Below are positions 22,451 to 33,219 of a stretch of DNA of 64,000 nucleotides, one piece after another. The notes beneath the pieces were generated by a model, which was not told the DNA's origin, searched no databases, and was given only the letters and a program-made list of their open reading frames with translations. This DNA comes from Ottelia alismoides. Its lineage: Eukaryota > Streptophyta > Magnoliopsida > Alismatales > Hydrocharitaceae. The stretch's first letter is position 1, and every line of letters begins with the position of its first letter. The position numbers and the translations under genes are program-made. The DNA is taken from positions 248,001-312,000 of the forward strand of contig JAZKJV010005764.1 in NCBI GenBank assembly GCA_037367405.1. The letters run 5' to 3'.

Positions 22451-22849
22451 ATGTTTGGATGGAAACATGAATTAAAGAAAGTTAATAATATTATATTTCA
22501 ATCTGTTATATTACAAAGGGTCTTCATTTGTTTGTTCAATTGGGATTTTATGCAAAGTTTTTGCCTAAAGAGCTACAAGTACGTCTTTCTTTTTGGTGAG
22601 GTTCACTAAAAAGGGAAAATGTAATGGTAGGGTGGTTCAAGTTTTCGAGGTGAAAGAAGGAAAAAAGGACGAAAACATTTTGCATTCGAGGTGTGTGCCT
22701 TGCCTTCGCTTCACTGCCTAAGGACCGCCTCGGTCCCCCGATGGGTATGACGTGCCAAAAATTGCTTGAGGCATCCACCTTAAGGCTTAAAGGGCCCATC
22801 TGATTATGATTGTATGACGCATATGGATCCCCACTTTGATGGCTCTTTT

Positions 22850-23331
22850 CGTGATTTGAAAGACACTCAGGGGGAGCTGAACAATGGTGTGGATCTCTTT
22901 GCATGAGGCTGAACAATAGATGGCTGCGTGACGGAAGGCTTCTCTTAGCAAATGTATGGGTTATGCACCAAAAATCCATGCAGAAGTGATTCAAGGAGGG
23001 TGAGACAAATACGAAGGATTTCCACAAGGTGGCGAGTGGAAAGTGACAACAACTTGATACGTGTTGTGGCAATGAATGATAGGTGAGTGGAAGGTGACCG
23101 AGACATGAGTAGGAAACTCACCTCGTATTTCAAAAATTTCTCCCGTAAAGAAGAGCGCAACCACTAGAGATAGATGGACAATTATGCAAAAACTACCTCG
23201 AGATCTCAGGCTGAGTAGCTAGAACATAGATTTACCTTTGAGGAGGTGAAAAATGCAGTATGGAGTTTGAATATATATGACATGCCTAGACCAGATGGCT
23301 TCACAATTTTTTTCTACAAAGGATTCTGGGA
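22850..23331 (+). pseudogene. LINE host H2, fragment 1: linker and start of reverse transcriptase
   Basis: Decayed L1-type ORF2. FKEGETNTKDFHKVASGK lies near 22990, then [18 protein letters not shown] text near 23233, then the relic of the PGPDGF motif ([16 protein letters not shown]) ending at 23331. Stops and shifts are frequent. It resumes at 26950 after the RTE insertion, then at 37423 and 45141. The start could lie further left, but nothing convincing is readable before 22850. Confidence 0.7.
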
Positions 23332-23644
23332 AGACTGACTATTTTGACATCAACATTGGTTTACATCAAGGTTCAACTTTGAGTCCATTTCTTTTTACTT
23401 TGATTATGGACGAGTTGACAAGCCACATTCAGGATGAGTTACCTTTGTGTATGTTATTTGCTGATGATATTGTGTTGATTGACGAGACTAGAGATGGAGT
23501 AAATGAGAAGCTTGAGGTCTGGAGACATGCATTGGAGACTAAAGGATTTCGTATAAGTAGGGCTAAGACGAAATATATGAAGTGTACCTTTGATGGAAGT
23601 AAAGTAATGGTGAAGGAATCAATGTGAAGATTGGTGACGATAAC

Positions 23645-23958
23645 TGTTAGAGTATTTGGAGCATGCGTCACTTATGTAATAGGTGGGTAAATGGATCTAG
23701 CCAAGATCCATTTACCCCACCACTGAGTTTAGTCCCATACCGCCTAGTGGTGGGACTTGGAGGCCCTGTGGAAGCTATATAAGGAGCCCCAAGCCTCCTG
23801 TAACAGATGAGAAAGTTCAATAGAATATCCGCCCCTTAGAGGGCTTCTCCCGTGGTTTCATCCCGCTCCTCACGGAGTAGGGTTTCACGTAAAATCCCGC
23901 TGTGTTCATATTATATTATCTTTTCCATGTTTTCGCTTCCGCTTCCGATTTTCTAACA
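23645..23958 (+). repeat. N1 5' LTR
   Basis: 314 bp, TG...CA ends. TATATAAG at 23776-23783 is a likely TATA box. The last ~130 bp (from GAGGGCTTCTCCCGTGGTTT) closely match the N2 LTR, while the upstream part does not. It contains an internal palindrome-like stretch around GGGTAAATGGATC / GATCCATTTACCC. Confidence 0.92.
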
Positions 23959-23970
23959 TGGTATCAGAGC
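23959..23970 (+). other. Primer binding site of N1
   Basis: TGGTATCAGAGC immediately follows the 5' LTR. It is complementary to the 3' end of plant initiator Met-tRNA, the usual copia primer. Confidence 0.9.
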
Positions 23971-24840
23971 GGGTTCGATTCTTGTGGATTTGTTCTTGAA
24001 AGTTTTATCTTCATATTCTCTCTGAGATTCAATTGTAATAGTCATGTTCTTGGAAGATTTTTTTTAAGATTCGGTGATTCAAGTTATTGGTCAAGTTGGA
24101 AGAAAGTAGGGTTTCCTGTAATCCTACTTTCTGCGGATAGCACCGCCGTCCACGTTGTTTCTCCAAGCGGTGGATGGCTTTGTGCGCCCTTCTCCAGCAA
24201 GGGCAGACATCAGATCCAAGATCTTTGTGAAAAGCTCCAAGGCGGGGAGCCTCTTCTCCTACGGCATGATCACGATGGGGCAAACCTTCCAATCCTTCAG
24301 CCCCTTGTAGTAGCACGATGGATGCAAAACACCTCACGCGGGGCTCCTTGGTATCAGTTTGGTCATCTTCCTCATCGGGCAGGGCTCCTGCATCAGCAAC
24401 AACCGCTCCAGGCCCCATCGCGCACACCTGCGCAAACTCAGCAGGAGGCCCCGAGGCGACGCGCATCTTCAGATCTGATCTGGTGACCCAGGCCTCGCGC
24501 GTCTTTCATCAGCATCGCGAAGGCGGCACGGCGCGTGACCTCCTGCGAAGGCGGCGCACTCCACATCTCTCGACGCTCCATGGCAGCGCGCACCCCTTCG
24601 TCTCTGCGGGCTCCCAGGCGGAGCCCTCCCCACCGATCGCCCTCAGCGGCGCATCATCAACCCTCGACGCCGCACCTTCCTTCCCCGCGCTCATCAGCCG
24701 CCAGGCGGCGGGCGGCACAACTCCTCTCCAGGCACCCCCTTTAGCGCAGCCCACAGGGCACCATCAGCGGCGTTTCCCTCCAGCAGCACCTTCAGATCCA
24801 CGGGCGGCGCGTGAAGCCCCATCGGGGGCATTTGAAGAGA

Positions 24841-24860
24841 GGGTTCCCGATTGGGAACCC
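24841..24860. repeat. Perfect 8-bp-stem inverted repeat in N1 interior
   Basis: GGGTTCCCGATTGGGAACCC. It can form an 8-bp stem with a 4-nt loop. N2 has the same stem with a different loop at 47014. In both it marks the end of the GC-rich interior block. Confidence 0.8.
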
Positions 24861-25740
24861 TAATTTGAGGGTTATTTCGAGAGCCCAATAAAAAAAGGGG
24901 GGCTGTTTTAAAAAAAAATTGCTGATTGAAAGCCCAGCGGCCAGGAGTTTTTAGAAAAAAAACATGAGGGGGAGCCGTGAAAAAAAGGAAAATGTGAATG
25001 AGTGATGGGCCCCTGTTTGGGCCGTTTTCTGATTGGGCCGTTTTCCAAAAAAAGTGTGAAATAAAAAGAGAAGGGAAATAAAAAAAAGGCGCGTACAATA
25101 AAAAAAGTGAAGCCGTACGCATAGTAAAAAAAGGAAGAAGAAGAAAAAAAAGAGAGAAAAAATGTTACAAAAAAATGGCGGTTTACAAAAGAAAAAAAAT
25201 GAAATGATGATAAAAAGCCGCAAGTTCATGGTTTGTTTTCCCCATATGTATGTATTATCTTATCTTCTCCCAACGTAGTCAACAACGTCATTCCGACCAG
25301 TATGGGAGAAAGGGGGAGTATATGTAGAGTCACAGGTCTTGTTCTAAGATTCAGATATCAGATTTTTCCAGACCGGTCAGATGTTCAGACTCTACAAATT
25401 TCAGACTCGATGATGACGCATGCCAGTCATTCTTGTTGGTTGGCCAGAGCCTTCATGTGAGCCATAGGGACTCCAAAGCAGAGGACCATTCCCTATGTCA
25501 TTGAGGACAAGGGTTTTTCATGTGGTATCATAGGGACTCCACAATAGAGTACCATTCTCTGAGCCAGATAGACTCTCCAGCCCCGTTCGTCCTCCTCACA
25601 TGCACGCCATGAGAAGCAACGTCTTCGACTGCAGCAGTTGTGCGCGTTGGGTTGATATTGTCTGTAGTGTCATGTATTGTGAGTTGAGTTTCTTTCTGTT
25701 TGTCCAAGCTGAGCATTGCATGCTCCAGCTTGAGGGGGAG

Positions 25741-26054
25741 TGTTAGAGTATTTGGAGCATGCGTCACTTATGTAATAGGTGGGTAAATGGATCCTGCCAA
25801 GATCCATTTACCCCACCACTGAGTTTAGTCCCATACCGCCTAGTGGTGGGACTTGGAGGCCCTGTGGAAGCTATATAAGGAGCCCCAGGCCTCCTGTAAC
25901 AGATGAGAAAGTTCAATAGAATATCCGCCCCTTAGAGGGCTTCTCCCGTGGTTTCATCCCGCTCCTCACGGAGTAGGGTTCCACGTAAAATCCCGCTGTG
26001 TTCATATTATATTATCTTTTCCATGTTTTCGCTTCCGCTTCCGATTTTCTAACA
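25741..26054 (+). repeat. N1 3' LTR
   Basis: 314 bp, directly after the polypurine tract, four substitutions from the 5' LTR (about 1.3 %). It ends CTAACA and is followed by the ATAAC duplication. Confidence 0.92.
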
Positions 26055-26212
26055 ATAACATTCAGAAGAAAGATTCTTTTAGTTATCTGGGACTATTTTG
26101 CAAGATGATGGGGAAATTGATGAAGATGTTACTAATAGAATAAATGCAGGCTGGATAAAGTGGAGAGGAGTCTCTGTTCTTCTCTGTGATAAGAAAATTC
26201 CTTTAATAATTA

Positions 26213-26473
26213 CAACGACAACAACAAAGCCTCTTCCCACAATTGAGTAGGGTCGGTTACATGGATTCTTCGCCTCCATTCAGATCTATCTTGGGTCAAT
26301 CCCGAGCTTATATCCAAAAAACTAAGATCCCTTTGTATAGTCTCTTTCCCGCACTTCTTGGGTCGTCCTCGCCCTCTCTTAGCCGGCTTAACAACACTCG
26401 CATATCCTAATTGGTGCATCTGTTGATCTTCTTTGCAAATGACCGAACTATCTTAAGTGTTTTCTCGCATCTT
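26213..26473 (-). mobile_element. RTE 3' fragment inserted in antisense into the larger RTE
   Basis: The minus-strand reading gives the RTE C-terminus ([24 protein letters not shown]) and the 3' end CCGACCCTACTCAATTGTGG with a TTGTTGTTG tail at 26224-26213. The 7-bp duplication ATAATTA lies at 26206-26212 and 26474-26480. Removing it restores the larger RTE frame as KIPLIIKGKFYK. It is 261 bp and inserted later than its host. Confidence 0.85.
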
Positions 26474-26949
26474 ATAATTAAAGGAAAGTTTTACAAAGCA
26501 GTCGTGAGACCTGTTATGCTATATGGATTTGAATGTTGGCATGTGAACCATAGACATGTGCAGAGAATGGTTGTAGCAGAAATGAAAATGCTAAGGTGGA
26601 TGTGTGGATACACACACACACATGTAAAGATCGGATTCAGAATGATGCAATCAGAAAGAAAGTTGGTGTAGCTTCGATCGAGGATAAGGTGCGAGAAAAT
26701 CGATTAAGATAGTTTGGTCATTTGCAAAGAAGATCAACTGATGCACCAGTTAGGAGATGCGAGTGTTGGGATGTTGAGCCGGTTAAGAGAGGGCGAGGAC
26801 AATCCAAGAAGTGTTGGGAAGAGACTATACCAAGGGATCTTAGTTTTTCGGATATAAGCCCGAGATCGACCCGATATAGATCTGAATGGAGGCAAAGAAT
26901 CCATGTAGCCGACCCTACTTAATTGTGGGAAAAGGCTTTGTTGTGGTTG

Positions 26950-27260
26950 AAAGGATTCTGGGAGGTAGTGGAGATGGATGTCATGGCAATTATGGAGGAA
27001 TTTGCCATGGGAAATGTCGACTTTAACAAAATCAACATGGTATTGCTATTTACCTTGTGATTGCAAAGGTCTCGATCGATATAATTAATGAGGTCTTAGA
27101 TGATACGATCTCTTCGTTCATTCAACTTTCATACTAGGAAGGCAGATTGGTTACAATTTGGCAATGGCTACAGAGATCATAGCTGATTGGAGGGGGAGGC
27201 GAGTGAACATTCTTTTATGGAAGGTTGATTTTTCTAAGGTTTATGACACAATGGACTGGT
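26950..27260 (+). pseudogene. LINE host H2, fragment 2: reverse transcriptase part
   Basis: It continues fragment 1 after the RTE: FWEVVEMDVMAIMEEFAMGN, then FNKINMVLL, and near 27165-27260 MATEIIADW, LLWKVDFSKVYDTMDW. It stops abruptly after DW. The rest of the palm, including YADD, is absent here and in fragment 3, so about 1 kb of ORF2 has been lost at this point. Confidence 0.75.
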
Positions 27261-27472
27261 GGTAGTGCAGAGTGCCTACCACGCAAAAGACCAGAGTCCA
27301 GATCCCCCTTTGTGGGGGTTACGTTGGTAGCCGACATCCAACGTAAAAATAATCGGATCTTTCAACGTGGATTTGAGCAATAATCCATGTAGTCGACCCT
27401 ACCTAAAGTGGGAGAAGGTTTTGTCGTTTTGCCAACCCTACTTAATATGGAAAAAGGTTTTATTGTTGTTGT
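27261..27472 (+). mobile_element. SINE-like element with RTE-type tail
   Basis: The head has degenerate Pol III boxes (GGTAGTGCAGAGTG and, 30 bases later, GAGTCCAGATCCCCC). The middle contains GGCATCCAACGT-like text (GACATCCAACGTAAAAATAA). The tail is CGACCCTACCTAAAGTGGGA, ending in TTG repeats as in RTE LINEs. This arrangement fits the widespread angiosperm Au-type SINEs, from recollection of that family. The tail is present twice in tandem (about 27399-27430 and 27432-27472), so a second short insertion may have landed beside it. No clean target-site duplication is seen. Confidence 0.55.
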
Positions 27473-27480
27473 TATGTGAG

Positions 27481-27779
27481 AATCTTCATGGTTTCATTCT
27501 GTTGACTGCTTCACCAGAATAGCTCAATGCTTACAGAGATTCGATGGTGACTAGAGTCTTTCTAGCATCTCTTGATCCTGAATATGATGCAACTCGATCA
27601 CAGATCCTTACTGATGCCACTATACCTCCACTGGAGGAGGCATGTTGTAGATTGAGTAGGCTCTCTCTAGCACGTGGTGGTACTACTCAACAGTCACATA
27701 CCACCTCGGCCATGGCCACATCTCGTGTTAGAGGGAGTTCTACACAGTACAGAGGGCGTAATACCCTTAACAGAGGAGG
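27481..27779 (+). pseudogene. Copia A gag, C-terminal part
   Basis: ENLHGFILLTASPE, then VFLASLDPEYDATRSQIL and IPPLEEACCRLSRL match copia B gag (MFEKLHSFMPLTATPE, VFLAALDPEYEAARSQIL). There is a stop near 27526. The Arg/Gly-rich stretch before the zinc knuckle runs into the hAT-like insertion at 27780 and continues at 33722. Confidence 0.85.
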
Positions 27780-28055
27780 TAGGGATGAGCATGGGCCGAG
27801 TTATGCCAGGCCCTGAAGGGCCCAGGCCCAAGCCCATCTAAAAAATTCGAGCCTTGGGCCGCGGTCCCTGGCCCGCAAATTTTTTTGTGGTTCGACCCAA
27901 GCCCAGGCCCGACTCAGCTCATCTCAAATGAATCCTACATTGGTACCATTGTGATGTCTCATTTATAGCATGTATACATGATTATATAAAATTAAATGTA
28001 TATCATTTTTTTAGAACTCCAGGAATCATTTTGGCAAATTTTAGGGAACACTAAC

Positions 28056-28196
28056 TGTTGACGCATGCTTAGTTATTATGTCTCTTTGCTATTTTAATTT
28101 CTTGTTATCCTCTTTATGTAAATTACCCATAGGCTACTCTCCTATATAAGAGAGCCTAGGGCTATGGAATAAACATCTCATTCACGTTTCCCAACA
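28056..28196 (+). repeat. Copia B 5' LTR
   Basis: 141 bp, TGTTGACG...CCCAACA, short for a copia LTR. TATATAAG at 28143-28150 is the probable TATA box, followed by GAGAGCCTAGGGC. The whole promoter and R region fit in this short LTR. Confidence 0.95.
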
Positions 28197-28208
28197 TGGT
28201 ATCAGAGC
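28197..28208 (+). other. Primer binding site of copia B
   Basis: TGGTATCAGAGC directly after the 5' LTR, complementary to initiator Met-tRNA. Confidence 0.92.
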
Positions 28209-28843
28209 GACGGTCCTAGACCGGAGTTCTCGAAACCCTAACCCTAACCCGCCCCACCCGCCGACCTCTCTTCTCTCTCTCTCTCCCTCTCTCGGCGCCG
28301 CTCCGATCTTCGCCGCTCGACTGCGGCGTCTCTCCGATCTTCATCTCGCCTCTGCGATCTTCATCTCCGACTCCAGCGCACTGCGTGCAGCGCATCTAGC
28401 GCATCCAGCGCGCAACGTGCGCACCTAGCGCGCAGCGCATCCAGCGCACCTAGCGCGCATCCAGCGCCTGTGCGACTGGGGCCTCTCCGATCTTGCGCGC
28501 ATCCATCTTGTGCGCAGCGACTGTGCGCCTGAGCGCCTGGCGCGCAACGTGTACCAGCCACTGTGTATCTAGCGTGCGACTCCAGCCACCGCGCATCCTG
28601 CGCCTGGCGCATCCAGTCACCGCGCGTTCTCCTGTGCGCTGTAAAGCGCCTGCATCTGCATTCAGTTGTGCGCGCGCGTGCTTCCTGCACGTGCGTACGT
28701 GCCCTAAGTCCCAAAAACCTAGGGCACAGCTCGTGATCTACATGGGGTTAGTTGCCTGAAGTCTACACATGCAACTAATCCCATCTATGTCATTGTAGAC
28801 ATAGACTATATCCTCTCAGTCGCTCCAGTCTTCCGTCTCCATC
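28209..28843 (+). other. Copia B leader with GCGC-rich short repeats
   Basis: This is the untranslated leader between primer site and gag ATG. 28320-28640 is dominated by degenerate 10-12 bp repeats of GCGCATCCAGCGC / CTAGCGC type, with GCGC palindromes that could fold strongly. It has no maintained reading frame. Confidence 0.75.
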
Positions 28844-31800
28844 ATGTCAGAAAGCAAGGCAGATATCCCATCTATGGGCGCATTTCGTGGTCCAGCGCCC
28901 ATTGTCAAGATGGATGGTACGAACTATGAACTGTGGGCAATGCAGTTCATGAGTATGATGAAGTCTACAGGTAAGAAGCACATTCTTACCGAGCCCGAGC
29001 CTGCAGAGAAGACTGGAGTTTATGCCTCGTGGGAGGCTGATGATGCATATGCCAAGGTGTGGCTATCCGGTACATTGGCGATTGAAATCGCCAATGACAT
29101 CTTACATCAACCCACGGCTAAAGACATGTGGGATATCCTGGCGGCAACGTATTCTCAGGCGAAAAATGAGACGAAGATCCTGCAACTACAGCATGCCATA
29201 TTCACAATAAAGCAGAACAGCCGTCCTTTACATTCTCTCTATACATCATTAAGAGGGATGTTTGAGAAGCTCCATAGCTTCATGCCTCTTACAGCCACGC
29301 CAGAACAGCAGAAGACATACAGGAATGCGACGATGGTGGGTGTGTTTCTCGCTGCACTTGATCCAGAATATGAGGCAGCACGTTCACAGATTTTGGCGGA
29401 CTCGACTATTCCTCCCATGGAGGAGGCATTTCACAGATTGAGTAGGATCACAGTACCTTCAGCAGCCGCGAGTCAGAATCCCTCTGCCATGGCGGCCAAC
29501 AGAGGCCGTGGTTCTCACTACCAGGGCCGTGGACGTTCTCCCCGTGGAAGGGGTGGCCGCACTAGGCCAACATGCTCATATTGTCACCGAGTCGGACATA
29601 CTGAAGATACATGCTACTCAAAGCATGGATTTCCTGCATCCGCACGAGCCGCTGAGCAGATAGAGCCCCCGTCTGCAGCTACACTGGATCAACGATTTGA
29701 TGATCTGGTTGCCCGTCTTAGGGGCATTATACCACCATCTGGCCTAGCACCGTCGACAGAGAATCATACTGATGCCGCTGCGTCTGCTTCTGCCTCTACG
29801 AGTACTTCAGGTAGTACACTTGCTCTTCACAGTAGTAGATCGGATACATTGCCATGGATCATGGACTCGGGCGCTACACATCATCTATGTGGCGACCAGG
29901 GTCTACTTACAGGATATACTCAGATTCCTCCAGGACGGACAGTAGTGATTGCCAATGGCACACATTCTCCTATCACGGGTCAGGGGGAGATTAGATTGAC
30001 ATCCTCTATGCAGCTTAAGAATGTTTTGCATGCACCGCATTTTTCAATGAATCTGTTGTCGATTAGTCAGATTACGAAGGATCTCCATTGTCGAGCTATT
30101 TTTGATTCATCTTCCTTGATTTTTCAGGACATCCGTACGGGCAACGTGATTGGTCATGGCTATGAGCAAGGAGGCCTTTATCGTCTGAACCAGACCCCGT
30201 TCGCCGGAATCACAGCTTCTCCCGCAGAACAAGTATCTCCTCTCCTGTGGCATCTGCGTTTTGGTCATTTACCGCTTCAGAAGTTGCGTCTAGTCCTACC
30301 TTATAGTCTTCCTCACACACCTATCCAGTGTGAGGCGTGTCAGTTAGGAAAACATCACAGGTCATCTTTTCCCAGTAGTCAAGGTCGGAGTAGTAACTCC
30401 AAGTTTGAGTTGTTTCATGTCGATGTCTGGGGTCCGAGTCGTGTTCCCGATCATCAGGGGCACAGGTTTTATATTGTATTTGTGGATGATTTTTCTAGGG
30501 CATCATGGGTATTTCTAATGAAAAATAAGTCTGAGGCTGGAAATATTATTATTCACTTTCTAAATGAGATTCAGAATGTTTTTTCCACAACGGTCAAAAT
30601 TATGAGAACTGACAATGCCTTAGAGCTGTGCACTAACAATCTAGCCAACTACTACTCCTCTAAAGGAATTGTTCACCAAACATCCTGTGCTCATACGTCT
30701 CAACAAAACAGGGTTGCAGAAAGAAAACACCGTCACCTTCTTGATGTTACAAGGTCACTTCTCATTCAGAGTCATGTTCCGTATTCCTACTGGGGTGATG
30801 CAGTCCTCACTGCATGTTATCTTATAAATCGTATGCCCTCGTCTGTCGTGAATGAACAGGTTCCCTTTTCACTTATTTATCCGGACAAGGATCTGTTCAT
30901 TCTCACTCCTCGTGTGTTTGGGTCAGTCGCATTTGTCCATCAGTTGTTGCCTGGTTCTGACAAGCTCTCTCCTAGGGCTGTCAAGTGTGTCTTTGTGGGG
31001 TACTCCAGAACTCAAAAGGGGTACAAGTGTTTTGACCCTGTGCGTCGGCGGTATATGATCAGTGCAGATGTTACATTCTTTGAATCCATTATGTATTTTT
31101 TCAGAATCCGGGAACATGCAACCACCACCATTATCTCCTGATACCGTATTCATGGCACCACCAACATCACAGCCGTCACCACAAACATCACAACCGTCAC
31201 CACCATTACCACCACCACCACCACCACCGCCACCACCAATAGTATCCCCGTTACCATTCCATTACACACGGCGGTCGAATCAAGCTCATGGTCCTGACCA
31301 GTCAACTAGCTCGCCTATGGTATGTAATGAAAATATTAATGTTGATGGATCTGACGACATTTCTCAGCAGGATGCATTACAGGAGCATGGTGATACCACA
31401 GAGGATCTGGATGTTCCAATCGCTCTACGCAAGCCGAAGAGAAGTTGTGCCAAGTATCCAGTATCAGCAGCAGTTTCATTTGAGAGGCTATCTGGACCAT
31501 TCAGGACGTTTGCATTGGCACTTTCAGCTACAGATATTCCACGGAACCACCATGAGGCTTTGCAGGATTCTAGATGGCGGCTAGCAATGGAGGAAGAGAT
31601 GGCGGCACTTCAGTCTAGAGGAACATGGAGCTTGGTTACTATACCACCATATGTCAACCCGTGAGTTGCAAGTGGGTATTTACAGTGAAACATAATGCAG
31701 ATGGCTCCATTGACAGGTACAAGGCACGCCTAGTTGCAAGGGGATTCACACAGACTTATGGGGTAGATTACCTTGACACGTTCTCCCCGGTGGCTCGTCA

Positions 31801-33071
31801 TTCCACTCTGCGGATCCTCTTATCAGTTGCAGTTACCAGAGACTGGCCACTCTATCAACTGGATGTGAAGAATGCCTTTCTGTATGGCGACCTGCAGGAG
31901 GCAGTCTACATGCAAACAGCCACCAGGTTTTGCTGTTGAGGGGGAGTGTTCCAAGGTTTGCAGATTACATAAGGCTATCTATGGCCTTAAGCAGAGCCCC
32001 AGAGCATGGTTCCAGAAGCTGTCAGACCTCTTTGAGAAACAAGGATATAAACGCTCCAATGCTGATCATTCCTTGTTTATACAGAAGACGGCAAGAGGTA
32101 TTGTTGTAATCATGGTTTATGTTGACGACATCTTGATTACAGGTGATGATGACCAGGGCATTAAGCAGGCAAAGGAAAGGCTGGGGACCGAGTTTGTCAC
32201 CAAGGACTTGGGAGTCCTTAGATATTTTCTGGGGCTGGAATTTGCCAGAAATTCATATGGATTAGTCATGTCACAGAGGAAGTATGTCACAGATCTACTG
32301 AGTGAGACAGGTATGCTAGGGTGTCGACCTGCTACGACACCAATGAACCCTAGCATGAAGCTGTATGATGATGACACAGAGGAGGTTGACAGGAGAAGAT
32401 ACAGAGAACTGGTAGGCAAATTGTTATATGTCACGATCACTAGGCCAGATATATTATTTGCAGTGAGCCGTGTGAGCCAGTTCATGGAGCAGCCACGCCA
32501 GGTGCATATGGATGCAATACACATGATACTTAGATATCTCAAATCTTCTCCAGGCAAAGGTCTGCTATTCAAGAAAGGAAAGGGGATTTCTGTCTCAGCA
32601 TGCGCAGATGCAGACTATGCAGGATGTCCTAAGGATAGGAAGTTCACCTCAGGGTATGCTGTCTATGTTGGAGATGCCCTAGTCTCATGGAGGAGCAAGA
32701 AGCAAACTGTGGTAGCTAGATCCAGTGCTGAATCTGAATATAGGGCTATGGCCCAGGCTACTACAGAGATGATGTGGGTGAAAGCGGTGCTGACAGATTT
32801 ATGCTTAGATATACCACTTCCTATGAACTTGGAGTGTGATAATCAGGCTGCTTTGTTCATTGCAAACAATCCTGCATTCCATGAACGGACCAAGCACATT
32901 GAGGTGGATTGCCACTTCATACGTGATATGATTCAGAAAGGATTCATTACCACGTCCCATGTTACTTCAGAGAACCAGACTGCAGATATATTCACCAAGG
33001 CATTGTTACGTGGCCCATTTCAGAAGTGTGCTTCCAAGCTGAGCATGATTGACATCTATGCTCCAGCTTGA
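28844..33071 (+). pseudogene. Copia B gag-pol polyprotein with three frame breaks
   Basis: The ATG at 28844 opens a 765-codon frame. Gag is at residues 1-230. The CCHC knuckle is CSYCHRVGHTEDTC (~245-258), the protease WIMDSGATHH (~338), and the GAG-pre-integrase HLRFGHLPL...CEACQLGKH (~470-505). The integrase core has Asp in FHVDVWGP, Asp in MRTDNA and Glu in RVAERKHRH, though the usual QNG before the Glu reads QNR. That frame ends at 31141. The frame shifts near 31100, again near 31655 (PPYVNP then QPVSCKWVF), and again near 31915 after KNAFLYGD. The last part has YVDDILITGDD (reverse transcriptase) and RNase H (ADADYAGCP, SSAESEYRA, HIEVDCHFI) to the stop at 33071. All domains are present, so it could be a recently broken copy, one mobilised in trans, or affected by indel errors in the assembly. 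Confidence 0.92.
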
Positions 33072-33078
33072 GGGGGAG

Positions 33079-33219
33079 TGTTGACGCATGTTTAGTTATT
33101 ATGTCTCTTTGCTATTTTAATTTCTTGTTATCCTCTTTATGTAAATTACCCATAGGCTACTCTCCTATATAAGAGAGCCTAGGGCTATGGAATAAACATC
33201 TCATTCACGTTTCCCAACA
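33079..33219 (+). repeat. Copia B 3' LTR
   Basis: 141 bp, one difference from the 5' LTR (0.7 %), preceded by the polypurine tract and followed by CTAAC. Confidence 0.95.

Larger units (their letters stand above)
23645..26054 (+). mobile_element. Non-autonomous LTR retrotransposon N1 (copia-type ends), in RTE
   Basis: Two 314-bp LTRs differ at four positions. The 5-bp duplication ATAAC lies at 23640-23644 and 26055-26059. The LTRs start TGTTAG and end CTAACA. A Met-tRNA primer site follows the left LTR and a TTGAGGGGGAG polypurine tract (25730-25740) precedes the right one. The 1.78-kb interior has no gag or pol. It has a T-rich leader, a GC-rich part to 24840, the 20-bp inverted repeat at 24841, an A-rich part, then a 450-bp region ending in the polypurine tract. 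It must use proteins of another element. It is related to N2 at 45965. Confidence 0.9.
23332..26925 (+). pseudogene. RTE reverse transcriptase C-terminal half, split
   Basis: Three exon-like blocks of one former reading frame. 23332-23636 has [16 protein letters not shown] and [12 protein letters not shown] (the FADD catalytic pair). 26060-26205 has KKDSFSYLG and [10 protein letters not shown]. 26481-26922 has GKFYKAVVRPVMLYG.ECW, RMVVAEMKMLRWMCG, VKRGRGQSKK and SEWRQRIHVADPT before the stop. The RTE class is recognised by this C-terminal order and by the 3' end. The gaps are a 2.4-kb LTR element and an inverted RTE piece, not introns. Confidence 0.85.
23332..26949 (+). mobile_element. RTE-type LINE, 5'-truncated, inserted in H2
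   Basis: It is flanked by the 14-bp duplication AAAGGATTCTGGGA at 23318-23331 and 26950-26963. Without its two insertions (LTR element 23645-26054, inverted RTE piece 26213-26473) it is about 0.9 kb: part of the reverse transcriptase through to the 3' end. It ends in the plant-RTE 3' signature (CGACCCTACTTAATTGTGGG then TTG-rich repeats) instead of poly-A. The H2 reading frame continues across the site (GFWED / GFWEVVEMDV). Confidence 0.88.
28056..33219 (+). mobile_element. Ty1/copia element B, complete and young, in hAT-like element 2
   Basis: Two 141-bp LTRs differ at one base (28068 C, 33091 T). The 5-bp duplication CTAAC lies at 28051-28055 and 33220-33224. A Met-tRNA primer site, one gag-pol region and a TTGAGGGGGAG polypurine tract (33068-33078) are present. 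The total is 5164 bp. Domain order is gag, protease, integrase, reverse transcriptase, RNase H, which is copia order. Despite the young LTRs the polyprotein frame is broken three times. Confidence 0.95.

Noticed and set aside
24318..24863. 181-codon open frame in the GC-rich interior of LTR element N1
   Set aside because: Pro/Ala/Ser/Arg-rich text typical of open frames in GC-rich DNA; no match to gag or any domain, and the equivalent N2 block gives an unrelated peptide.
31160..31250. CCA/CCG-rich tract resembling a microsatellite or proline-rich gene
   Set aside because: It lies in the copia B polyprotein linker between integrase and reverse transcriptase, which is normally proline-rich; copia A has the same tract at 35360-35430.
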